From Propionibacteriaceae bacterium (GTDB taxonomy: Bacteria > Actinomycetota > Actinomycetes > Propionibacteriales > Propionibacteriaceae): DNA of 24,407 nucleotides. Position 1 is the first letter of the stretch. The number at the start of each line of letters is the position of its first letter. The stretch is from assembly GCA_905372155.1 (NCBI GenBank), contig CAJPNZ010000041.1, positions 1-24,407 of the forward strand, given 5' to 3'. Shown in pieces: positions 14,790 through 21,565 of the stretch. The position numbers and the translations under genes are program-made. The notes under the pieces were generated by a model. The model was not told the origin of the DNA. It saw only the letters and a list, made by a program, of their open reading frames with translations, and ran no database searches.

Positions 14790-15614
14790 TCAGGCGCGGA
14801 GCAGGACTTCGCCATGGACGACGACGAACCAGCCGTCGTCGCTGGCGCCCCACTGCCGCCAGGCCTCAGCCATCGTCTCCAGGTCGCTTGTCGTGGCCAG
14901 GCCGAGCTCCACCGCCCGCGGGCCGAACGAGGTCAGGCACCGCTGTGCCCAGGTGCCGGACCACCATTCACGGTCCTGCTCGGTGGCGAAACACCAGGCC
15001 GACGCCGATGTCGTCACATCCCGGAAACCCGCGGCCCGCGACCACGCCAGCAACCTGCTTCCCGCATCGGGTTCCCCTCCGTTGGCCCGGGCCGTGGCCA
15101 TGTAGACCTCCAGCCACGAATCCATGCCGGCGGGCTGGGGAAACCACGCATCCGCCGAGTACACGGCGTCGCGCGCAGCGACGATCCCCCCGGGACGGAC
15201 CACCCGACGCATTTCGGCGAGCGCAGCCACCGGATCGTCCAGATGCTGGAGCAGCTGGTGGGCGTGGACGACGTCGAAGGTGTCGTCGTCGAAGGGCAGC
15301 GCGAACACGTCGCCTGCCATCAACTCCACCCGGTCTCGAAGGCCCCGTTCTGCCAGGAGGGCCCGGGCGATGTCGAGCACGGCGGGCGAGGCGTCGAGCC
15401 CGACGACCCTTCCGGGCGCGACGAGCTCGGCCAGGTCGGCGGTGACGGATGCGGGTCCGCAGCCGACGTCGAGCAGGTCCATGCCCCGGCGCAGGTGGGG
15501 GAGCAGGTATCCCGCCGAGTCCTGGGCGGTGCGACGGGAGTGGCTGGCCAGGACCGCCGCACCGTGGCCGTGGGTGTATCGATGAGTGGTCCCTGAAGCA
15601 CGCTCGGAGGTCAT
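14790..15614 (-). CDS. Class I SAM-dependent methyltransferase
   Basis: A 274-residue methyltransferase of the UbiE/Methyltransf_11 type. Motif I LLDVGCGPASVTADLA (about residues 47-62) binds SAM; VGLDASPAVLDIAR is motif post I with the ribose-binding acid; FDVVHAHQLLQHLDDP and MRRVVRPGGIV are the later conserved blocks. Residues past about 170 form a variable substrate cap ending in a Trp-rich stretch. It is convergent with the orphan antitoxin (7 bases apart) and divergent from a DHA2 exporter 54 bases away, so the two may be co-regulated. The substrate cannot be inferred. Confidence 0.9.
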   Translation of the reverse strand: MTSERASGTTHRYTHGHGAAVLASHSRRTAQDSAGYLLPHLRRGMDLLDVGCGPASVTADLAELVAPGRVVGLDASPAVLDIARALLAERGLRDRVELMAGDVFALPFDDDTFDVVHAHQLLQHLDDPVAALAEMRRVVRPGGIVAARDAVYSADAWFPQPAGMDSWLEVYMATARANGGEPDAGSRLLAWSRAAGFRDVTTSASAWCFATEQDREWWSGTWAQRCLTSFGPRAVELGLATTSDLETMAEAWRQWGASDDGWFVVVHGEVLLRA

Positions 15615-15668
15615 GGGGCCAGTATTGGACCGGCGGGATTCGCGCTGCAGCCGTGTCCGGGATGAGAG

Positions 15669-17087
15669 ATGAGGATCAACAACGTGTCAGGGTTTGAACG
15701 ATGTCTCGACGCACGCCTCGTCGTCTCCATCGTCGCGGTGGGCATCATGTCGTTCGCCGGGGTGGTCGTGGAGACCGCGATGAACGTCGCCTTCCCGGCG
15801 CTCATGGGCGAGTTCGGGGTGAACACCGCGACCGTGCAGTGGGTCACGACCGGGTATCTGCTGGTGCTCTCCGCGATCATGCCGATCTCCTCGTTCCTGA
15901 ACCGCAGGTTCCGCGCCCGGACGCTCTTCCTCGCGGCCATGCTCACCTTCCTGGCCGGGACGATCATGAGCGCGGCCGCCCCGCACTTCTCGCTCCTGAT
16001 CGGCGGACGCATCCTGCAGGGCGTCGGGACGGGCATCGCGCTGCCGCTGATGTTCAACATCGTGCTGCAACAGGTTCCTCACGAACGGATGGGAACCATG
16101 ATGGGTCTCGCCACGCTCATCACCGCCATCGCCCCGGCCGTGGGGCCCTCGCTCGGTGGTTTCCTCATCGGCGCGCTCGGGTGGCGTTCGATCTTCCTGG
16201 TGCTCGTTCCCTTCCTGGTCATCGCCCTGGTGCTCGGGGCCCTGACGATCCGCCAGGTCCAGGAGATCGGGCGGGTCTCCTTCGCCCCCGTCCAGTTCCT
16301 GCTCATGGCGGCCGGGTTCGTAGCCCTCATCTTCGCCACCAACGCCGCCTCCACCAGCGCATGGACCAGCCCGGAGGTGCTCGGGCTGTTTGTCCTGTCC
16401 GTGGCGCTCATTGCCGGTTTCGTCCTGCTCTCCCGGCGCTCCGACGATCCCCTGCTGCGCGTGCGGATCTTCACCGACCGCACCTACGCGTTGAGCATCG
16501 TCTACGTGGTGCTCATCCAGGTCATCGTGCTGGCGCTGGGATACCTGATCCCGTACTTCGCCCAGGTCGGCAAGTCGATGGACTCCTTCGCCGCGGGCTG
16601 TCTACTGCTGCCCGGGTGCATCATCGGCGCGCTCCTTACCCCGTTCGGCGGCGGGATCCTGGACCGCTTCGGTCCCATGCGGCCCATCCTCACCGGCGCC
16701 GCCATCGGGGTGGTGACCCTCGTGCTCTTCGCCGTCCTCGGCGTTCACGGCTCGGGCGTTCGGCTGGCGTTGATCTACGCGCTCTTCCCGATCTGCCAGG
16801 GGTTGTCCGTCTCGAACTCCATGACCAACGGCCTGCGTTCCCTTCCCGATGACCTCCAGGCCGACGGCAACGCCGCGTTCAACACCATCCAGCAGCTCGG
16901 CGGGGCCATCGGAACCGCGGTGGCGACCGCCATCGTCAACGCGGCCGAGGCGGCCGACCCGGTGGCGGGAACGACCACGGGCACCCAGCTCTCGTTCCAC
17001 ATCCTGCTGGGCGCCGGCGTGGTGGCGTTCGCCGCGGCGCTGGGCGTGTTCATCCGGCCGGGAAGACCCGCCGGTGATCCGTCCTGA
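15669..17087 (+). CDS. MFS multidrug exporter, DHA2 (EmrB/QacA) family
   Basis: A 472-residue membrane protein with about 14 hydrophobic segments, the DHA2 size and topology. NTATVQWVTTGYLLV near the N-terminus and the antiporter motif C PAVGPSLGGFL in the fifth segment are family hallmarks, indicating proton-coupled efflux. A basic loop RRFRARTL occupies the motif A position. ATG 15669 follows GGGATGAGAG, a modest ribosome-binding site. It is transcribed divergently from the methyltransferase gene and no dedicated regulator adjoins it. Likely exports a drug or secondary metabolite; the substrate is unknown. Confidence 0.9.
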   Translation: MRINNVSGFERCLDARLVVSIVAVGIMSFAGVVVETAMNVAFPALMGEFGVNTATVQWVTTGYLLVLSAIMPISSFLNRRFRARTLFLAAMLTFLAGTIMSAAAPHFSLLIGGRILQGVGTGIALPLMFNIVLQQVPHERMGTMMGLATLITAIAPAVGPSLGGFLIGALGWRSIFLVLVPFLVIALVLGALTIRQVQEIGRVSFAPVQFLLMAAGFVALIFATNAASTSAWTSPEVLGLFVLSVALIAGFVLLSRRSDDPLLRVRIFTDRTYALSIVYVVLIQVIVLALGYLIPYFAQVGKSMDSFAAGCLLLPGCIIGALLTPFGGGILDRFGPMRPILTGAAIGVVTLVLFAVLGVHGSGVRLALIYALFPICQGLSVSNSMTNGLRSLPDDLQADGNAAFNTIQQLGGAIGTAVATAIVNAAEAADPVAGTTTGTQLSFHILLGAGVVAFAAALGVFIRPGRPAGDPS

Positions 17088-17191
17088 CGGGGCAGGGGCG
17101 ATTCGTTTCCGGGAAGGCGATGGTCGGTGGCATGTTGGAAACACCCGCAGGGTTTACGTACCGAGCTGTCGTCGAGCGCGAGGAGGCTGTC

Positions 17192-17665
17192 ATGACCGGT
17201 GAGACCGTGATCGCGGTGCCCGACCCCGATGTCAGGGTGGAGCTGCCGGGAGGTTTCGTGGTGGACACGGACCGCGGTCGGCTCGATCTGGGACGCGTAC
17301 ACCGCTGGTTGTCGACGGATGCGTACTGGGCGCTGGGACGGTCCCGCGATTTCGTGGAGCGGGCCGCGGCGGCATCGGTGAACTTCGGCGTGTACGGGCC
17401 AGACGGCGCGCAGGTTGGGTACGCGCGGGTGGTAACCGATGGTGTTGCCTTCGGGTGGCTCTGCGACGTCTACGTCGCGCGCGAGGTGCGTGGGCGTGGG
17501 CTCGGGGTCGCGCTGTCCCGGACCGTGGCGGAAACGTTCCGGCGACTCCGGCTCAAGCGGCTCATGCTCATTACCCCCGATGCACACGATCTCTACGCCG
17601 AGGTGGGGTTCGTGTCTTTCCCGGACCCGGAGAAGCTGATGGTGCTGGGGCCCGCTGACCGCTGA
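17192..17665 (+). CDS. GNAT-family N-acetyltransferase
   Basis: A 157-residue acetyltransferase. The acetyl-CoA loop is visible as VAREVRGRGLGVAL (R-G-x-G-L), following the core strand GVAFGWLCDVYV; VHRWLSTDAYWALGRS and AEVGFVSFPDPEKLM match a common actinobacterial GNAT subgroup of unknown substrate. I start at ATG 17192 because AGGAGG lies six bases upstream; an earlier ATG at 17120 has no such site and adds non-family sequence. It follows the DHA2 exporter in the same direction after about 100 bases and could be in the same transcript. Confidence 0.9.
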   Translation: MTGETVIAVPDPDVRVELPGGFVVDTDRGRLDLGRVHRWLSTDAYWALGRSRDFVERAAAASVNFGVYGPDGAQVGYARVVTDGVAFGWLCDVYVAREVRGRGLGVALSRTVAETFRRLRLKRLMLITPDAHDLYAEVGFVSFPDPEKLMVLGPADR

Positions 17666-17674
17666 AGGGCGGTC
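17657..17674 (+). terminator. Candidate hairpin at the GNAT stop codon
   Basis: GACCGC (17657-17662) pairs perfectly with GCGGTC (17669-17674) around six bases that include the TGA. No T-run follows. Confidence 0.35.
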
Positions 17675-18743
17675 GGGCTGAAGAGCCGGGGGTGAATCCT
17701 CCGGTCCGGTTGACGGCCCGCCGATACCGACCTTGGTGCGCATTGCGGCGAAAACTACCCGAAGGGATCCTTGATAATTGAATCACTGATCTGAGGTGGC
17801 GGGGGAGGTTGTTGCTGAAGAAGTTTGGTAACCGCAGTGATTGTTAGTTTGTTTACAATTTGACGGATGCCTCCCCCGCCGAGACAAGAGTAATGCATGA
17901 ACTGGCGAATTGCCAACGTTTATCGAAAGTTAATTATCGCATGGTCGGGAGGGTTTGCATTGGTGTATTCGCTGAGGTTGTGGCTCGGAAAACCTGTCGA
18001 TTCGGGGTCGCGGTGGCGCTGGATCACAAACGCGGGTGGGGCTGTATTGCGGGATCGTGTTCGGATGCGATCCGATTATTCATCGGATGTCTGAGGTCCG
18101 TGGCCGTAGAGATGCGGTGGGATGCCCCGGGGTGTTCGGTCCGGTGTGGTCGTGTCGACCTTCGTGGTCTCGGTTGGCTTCGTCTGTGGCAGGGCAACGT
18201 CTTTCTGATATATCGATAAAACAATTTAACGATCCTGCTTGGGTGCGGGTTCCGAGAGCTCGCTGGGGTGCCGGTGTCTCCCGGGGCGCTGGTGCTCGAC
18301 ACGGTTCTCGCGAGATGGCTCCTGCTGATTGGCCTTCTGGGCGCCGAGTCTCGGGGGGGCGTTGTGTCGTCAAGGGGTGGGTGTTCTGCGCGGGGCGCAC
18401 CGTTCGGTGTTTGTCGGTCGACCGGGTGATACAGAGATGTGTGGAGGTCCCAATCGGTGTGACTCCATGGCGACGTTTCGTCGCCGCGAGGGGATTTTCC
18501 AAGCTATTCGTAGGTAGTTAGATAACGAAAGTTAGGGCGAGTGAGTTGGGTCCTGTCATCCGATTGGCCGGCGTTTTGCGAAATCTGGCGGTGCTCGGTG
18601 ACCGCGGGGTGCGGAAACCCCCGGTTTTAGGGGCTCGGAGGCCGTCGGTGAGGGGAAACTGGCTGTTATCCGGCGCTTTTGCTTTTGAGGGGGATGCGCT
18701 AGCGTCATAGCTGCATTTCGAAGGAATAACTGGGCGAGGGAGG
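17666..18743. other. Gap of about 1.08 kb with hairpins but no convincing gene
   Basis: Several short frames exist on both strands, but none has family-like sequence, codon bias or a ribosome-binding site I trust. The region is less GC-rich than its surroundings in parts (17760-17960, 18200-18230) and G/T-rich on the plus strand. Visible structure: a hairpin of GGCGGGGGAGG (17798-17808) with CCTCCCCCGCC (17870-17880); TACAAT (17854-17859), a good -10-like box; overlapping hairpins at 18062-18088; a perfect 6-bp stem at 18469-18485; and CCCC/GGGG foldback around 18610-18640. It could be a long leader for whiB, hold a small RNA, or be decayed DNA. Confidence 0.5.
18062..18088 (+). promoter_or_regulatory. 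Two mutually exclusive hairpins
   Basis: CGGAT-GCG-ATCCG (18062-18074) and ATCCGAT-TATTC-ATCGGAT (18070-18088) share the middle arm ATCCG, so only one can form at a time. This looks like a small RNA switch element, but the arms are short and it may be chance. Confidence 0.3.
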
Positions 18744-18749
18744 GTGTGG

Positions 18750-19034
18750 ATGTCACTGGGTGAGATCAGCGAATGGACTTTGCGGGCCAAATGCCGTGAC
18801 ATGGAGGACGTTTTGTTCCCCGAATCCAAGGATCAGCGGCGGGTCCGAAACATCTGCATGAGCTGTCCAGTGCGCTTGGAGTGCCTTGCCGAGGCACTTG
18901 ACAACTGCGTCCAATGGGGAGTCTGGGGCGGCATGACCGAACGCGAACGCCGCCGGCTGCTGCGTTCCCGGCCCGACATCACGTCCTGGCGGGAAGTGCT
19001 GCTCACCTACGGCCGGCTCGACGAGGCCAGCTGA
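18750..19034 (+). CDS. WhiB-family iron-sulfur transcriptional regulator (WhiB4/WblA-like)
   Basis: A 94-residue WhiB-like protein. The four cluster ligands are Cys15, Cys36, Cys39 and Cys45 in the standard spacing (C…CxxCxxxxxC), followed by the turn motif GVWGGMTERERRRLL (57-71) and a basic DNA-binding segment. The closing SWREVL and short tail resemble WhiB4/WblA, oxidative-stress and development regulators. Context agrees: a DUF4177-like gene, RidA, nth and a CoA-type NUDIX gene follow, as in the whiB4 neighbourhood of many actinobacteria. ATG 18750 has GAGGGAGGG about five bases upstream; GTG 18744 overlaps that site. Cys53 is an extra cysteine. A long untranslated upstream region may serve its regulation. 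Confidence 0.93.
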   Translation: MSLGEISEWTLRAKCRDMEDVLFPESKDQRRVRNICMSCPVRLECLAEALDNCVQWGVWGGMTERERRRLLRSRPDITSWREVLLTYGRLDEAS

Positions 19035-19059
19035 CAGCTCCTGCGTTTTCCTCCGCGCT

Positions 19060-19262
19060 GGTTGGGCCGAGCCTCACGAGCGCCGGCGAGTGGGGCGTGC
19101 CGGGGCCGTGGTGACCGTGGTTGGGGGCTGGGGTCGGGCCTGCTGTCTGGGTGCGGGGTGATTTCGGCTCAGCCGTTCGCTGACGTTCACGTGCTGGCTC
19201 AACCAGCTTCAAAAGGTAGGGGTTGGTTGAGCCGAGCCTCGCGAGCGTCAGCGAGCGGGGTG
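19060..19262. repeat. REP-like palindromic repeat cluster
   Basis: About 40 bases at 19060-19100 (GGTTGGGCCGAGCCTCACGA onward) recur at 19223-19262 in the same orientation with few differences. An inverted, more degenerate copy at about 19174-19202 (TCGCTGACGTTCACG … GGCTCAACC) faces the second copy across a short loop, so 19174-19253 can fold into a long hairpin. The cluster fills the gap between whiB and the next operon and may also terminate whiB. Confidence 0.65.
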
Positions 19263-19340
19263 TGTCGGAACCTCTTGCGCGTGCCCGGGGAGTCGTGGGC
19301 GGTCTGGCCCGGGTGGAGCATTTGATGGCAGTCTTGGGGC

Positions 19341-19505
19341 ATGACCAAATGGGAGTACCTGACCGCACCTATCCTCAGCCATGTGTCGCAGCAGATCCTG
19401 AACAACTTCGGGGCCGAAGGCTGGGAACTCGTCACCGTCGCACCCGGCCCGACCCCCGAAACGATGGTCGGGTACTTCAAGAGGCCGTTGGAGGAGGGGC
19501 GATGA
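19341..19505 (+). CDS. Small DUF4177-like protein (54 aa)
   Basis: A 54-residue protein beginning MTKWEYLTAPIL and containing GAEGWELVTVAPGP near its middle, the hallmark of the DUF4177 family (WEY… GWELV…). Function is unknown. The ATG at 19341 is chosen from this family pattern; no strong Shine-Dalgarno sequence precedes it. Its TGA overlaps the ATG of the next gene (ATGA), so it is translationally coupled to RidA. A short DUF4177-type gene ahead of a RidA gene is a common actinobacterial arrangement, which supports it being real despite its size. Confidence 0.85.
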   Translation: MTKWEYLTAPILSHVSQQILNNFGAEGWELVTVAPGPTPETMVGYFKRPLEEGR

Positions 19506-19963
19506 GCATCCCCACCCAGCGACTCGCCGAACTCGGGCTGACCCTGCCGCCCGTCGCCAAACCCCTCGCCGCCTACACCCCCGCCATCACGGTGGGAAAC
19601 CAGGTGTGGGTCTCGGGACAGCTGCCCCTGCGTGACGGGAAACTCGTCGCCACGGGTCGCCTCGGTGACGCCGTCGAACCGGCCGAAGGTGCGGAGGCCG
19701 CGAAGGTCGCGGCCCTGAACGCCCTGGCCGCAGTCGCCGATCAGGCCGGGGGTCTCGACAATGTGGCCCGCATTCTCAAGGCCGTGGTGTTCGTCGCCTC
19801 CACCACCGACTTCACCGCCCAGCCGCAGGTCGCCAACGGCGCCTCCGAACTGCTCGGCGAGGTCTTCGGCACCCCGCACGTGCGCAGCGCCGTCGGGGTG
19901 GCGGTCCTGCCCATCGACGCTCCCGTCGAGGTGGAGCTGGTGGCGGAACTCGCCGCCAGGTGA
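19502..19963 (+). CDS. RidA/YjgF-family protein
   Basis: A 153-residue RidA-superfamily protein, likely a trimeric deaminase of reactive enamine/imine intermediates or a relative with another role. VGNQVWVSGQLPLRDGKL and AALNALAAVADQAGGLDNVARILKAVVFV are typical; the substrate-binding Arg is present in HVRSAVGVAVLPIDAPVEVEL. It overlaps the DUF4177-like gene by four bases upstream and endonuclease III by four bases downstream (GTGA), so the three are one transcript. Its length and the acidic insert (VEPAEG) place it nearer the YjgH-type subgroup than canonical RidA, so specificity is uncertain. Confidence 0.92.
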   Translation: MSIPTQRLAELGLTLPPVAKPLAAYTPAITVGNQVWVSGQLPLRDGKLVATGRLGDAVEPAEGAEAAKVAALNALAAVADQAGGLDNVARILKAVVFVASTTDFTAQPQVANGASELLGEVFGTPHVRSAVGVAVLPIDAPVEVELVAELAAR

Positions 19964-20577
19964 CGGCGGCCCTGATCGGGTCCAGGCTCGCAGCCGCCTA
20001 CCCGGATGCCCGCTGCGACCTGGATCACCGGTCACCCTTCGAGCTGCTCGTCGCCGTCGTCCTGTCCGCCCAGACCACCGACGCCCGCGTCAACCAGGTC
20101 ACCCCGGAGCTGTTCGCCCGCTATCCCGACGCGGAACGCCTCGCGGAGGCGGAACAGGACGACGTCGCGGAAATCATCAGCAGCCTCGGGCTGTACCGGT
20201 CCAAGGCGAGATCGCTTACCGGGCTGGCCCGCGCACTCGTCGCCGACCACGACGGCCGGGTACCGGACAGCCTCGACGAACTGGTGAAGCTACCCGGGGT
20301 GGGGCGCAAGACCGCCAACGTCGTGCTCGGGGACGCCTTCGGTATCCCCGGTATCACCCCCGACACCCACGTGATCCGCGTCTCGAACCGGCTCGGCTGG
20401 GTGCACTCCACCAAACCCGACGACGTGGAACGCGCCGTCGGGGCGCTGTTCCCGCCCGGCGAGTGGGTGGTGCTCTGCCACCGGATCATCTGGCACGGCC
20501 GCCGCTGCTGCCGCGCCCGCACACCCGCCTGCACCGCCTGCCCCGTGGAGGATCTGTGTCCCAGCTCTCAGGCCTGA
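19960..20577 (+). CDS. nth: Endonuclease III, DNA glycosylase/AP lyase
   Basis: A 205-residue base-excision repair enzyme that removes oxidised pyrimidines and cleaves the abasic site. The helix-hairpin-helix is LPGVGRKTA with catalytic Lys117; the catalytic Asp is Asp135 in TPDTHVIR. The four 4Fe-4S ligands are Cys184, Cys191, Cys194 and Cys200 (C-x6-C-x2-C-x5-C), all present. GTG 19960 overlaps the RidA stop, consistent with coupling. The 3' end overlaps the NUDIX gene by 22 bases. Placement beside WhiB4-like and RidA genes fits an oxidative-damage locus. Confidence 0.96.
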   Translation: MTAALIGSRLAAAYPDARCDLDHRSPFELLVAVVLSAQTTDARVNQVTPELFARYPDAERLAEAEQDDVAEIISSLGLYRSKARSLTGLARALVADHDGRVPDSLDELVKLPGVGRKTANVVLGDAFGIPGITPDTHVIRVSNRLGWVHSTKPDDVERAVGALFPPGEWVVLCHRIIWHGRRCCRARTPACTACPVEDLCPSSQA

Positions 20578-21179
20578 CGGCGGCGCTGCGCGACGGCGTG
20601 GCCGGGCCGCTCGGCCAGTTCGGTCGCGCCCCCGACGACGCGCGCCCGGCCGCCGTCCTGATCCTGCTCACCGACGAGCCCGACCCGGCCGTCCTGTTCA
20701 CCGAACGAGCCGGGGGACTGCGAGCGCACGCCGGACAGATCTCCTTCCCCGGCGGCGGCGCGGAAACCGGCGAAACCCCCGTCGCCACGGCGCTGCGGGA
20801 GGCTCGCGAGGAAGTCGGCCTGGATGCGGGACTCGTCACCGTCCTCGGTCAGCTCCCGACGGCCTGGGTGCCGGCCAGCGGCTACGAGGTCACCCCCGTC
20901 GTCGCACGGTGGTCGGAGCCGCTGCCGCTGGCGCCCGTCGACCCCGGGGAGGTCGCGAACGTGCTCCAACTGCGGATATCGCAGCTCAGCGACCCCGCCA
21001 CCCGCGTCACGGCCACCGTCCCCGGCGGCTACCGCGGCCCCGGATTCCAGCTCGGCGACCTGTTCATCTGGGGCATGACCGCCCACCTCCTCGACGTCAC
21101 CCTGCGGGTCGCGGGCTGGGAACAATCGTGGGACCGGGACCGGGAGGTGCCGGTGCCGGGTCGCTTCCTGAGGGACTGA
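20556..21179 (+). CDS. NUDIX hydrolase, CoA pyrophosphatase type
   Basis: A 207-residue NUDIX enzyme. The Nudix box is complete: Gly67-x5-Glu73-x7-REAREEVGL (81-89), with the metal-binding glutamates. Just before it, LLTDEPDPAVLFTERAG then LRAHAGQISFPGG matches the extra motif of NudL/PCD1-type CoA diphosphatases, which cleave CoA to 4'-phosphopantetheine and 3',5'-ADP. GTG 20556 has GGAGG five bases upstream and lies inside the nth gene (22-base overlap), so it is the last gene of the coupled four-gene operon. Specificity is inferred from the motif only. Confidence 0.9.
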   Translation: MSQLSGLTAALRDGVAGPLGQFGRAPDDARPAAVLILLTDEPDPAVLFTERAGGLRAHAGQISFPGGGAETGETPVATALREAREEVGLDAGLVTVLGQLPTAWVPASGYEVTPVVARWSEPLPLAPVDPGEVANVLQLRISQLSDPATRVTATVPGGYRGPGFQLGDLFIWGMTAHLLDVTLRVAGWEQSWDRDREVPVPGRFLRD

Positions 21180-21280
21180 TCCACCGCCACCGTCGTCGGT
21201 TCGGTATCGGCCGTCCGCCCGTCGCCGTCTCGTACCACTGCCCGCCCGGTTGTCGCCTGCTGCCGCCTGCTGTCGTCGTC

Positions 21281-21349
21281 GGTTCGCTGGGCTTGTTGAT
21301 GTTTGCTGGCCTCACAGCGCAGGCAAACATGAACAAGGCCAGCGAAACC
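21281..21349. repeat. Long inverted repeat
   Basis: The arms are 21281-21306 and 21323-21349; they match at all but about three positions (including one extra base) around a 16-base loop. It could terminate the nth-NUDIX operon, although it lies 100 bases past the stop and has no T-run. Confidence 0.65.
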
Positions 21350-21420
21350 GCGCCAAGACCAGCGAATCAGGATCAAGGCCAGCAAACCAGAACCAAGGTT
21401 AAGGCCAGCGAAACGGGGCT
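21335..21420 (+). repeat. Four degenerate 20-base tandem repeats
   Basis: Units begin at 21335, 21355, 21375 and 21401, each starting AAGRCCAGCRAAYC or close to it, with a 6-base insert (AAGGTT) before the last. There are no spacers of CRISPR type. The first unit is also the right arm of the 21281-21349 hairpin. Confidence 0.65.
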
Positions 21421-21422
21421 GG

Positions 21423-21438
21423 GTGCTGCGCAACCGTG
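21423..21438. repeat. Half-copy of intergenic palindrome family (element b)
   Basis: GTGCTGCGCAACCGTG is identical to 12383-12398, the right arm of element a. No partner arm is found here, so it is a half element. Confidence 0.6.
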
Positions 21439-21495
21439 CGACCCCCTGGACGCGCCCCGCAAGTGCTCTTGGAACAGAAACTAGACTTTTCTTGA

Positions 21496-21532
21496 GCAAG
21501 TACTTGCACATCTGGAAAGTTATTGTTACCGT
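21496..21532 (+). promoter_or_regulatory. ABC operon promoter with 12-bp palindromic operator
   Basis: -35 TTGCAC (21504-21509), a 17-base spacer, and -10 TACCGT (21527-21532) precede the ATP-binding gene by 33 bases. The perfect palindrome GCAAGTACTTGC (21496-21507) overlaps the -35 box, so a repressor bound there would block polymerase. No regulator gene adjoins, so it must be encoded elsewhere. Confidence 0.65.
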
Positions 21533-21565
21533 AGGGCGCAACGACGAACCGCAGGAGGAACCGAC

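Larger units (their letters stand above)
21180..21565. other. Repeat-rich intergenic region before the ABC genes
   Basis: No gene is supported. It contains a long hairpin (21281-21349), a run of degenerate 20-base tandem repeats (21335-21420), a partial copy of the intergenic palindrome family (21423-21438), and the ABC operon promoter (21496-21532). Confidence 0.7.

Noticed and set aside
14782..15105. Frame overlapping the antitoxin stop as its toxin
   Set aside because: The translation has no PIN motifs and is the antisense of the methyltransferase gene.
17860..18219. 119-codon plus-strand frame in the gap before whiB
   Set aside because: No ribosome-binding site, odd composition (Cys/Arg-rich), no family pattern; overlapping frames are equally good.
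18080..18502. 140-codon minus-strand frame in the same gap
   Set aside because: Thr/Pro/Arg-rich, no recognisable domain and no start signal.
17666..18743. tRNA, tmRNA, RNase P or SRP RNA
   Set aside because: I looked for T-arm consensus and the conserved cores of these RNAs and saw none.
21335..21420. CRISPR array
   Set aside because: The 20-base units are directly adjacent with no unique spacers and no cas genes.
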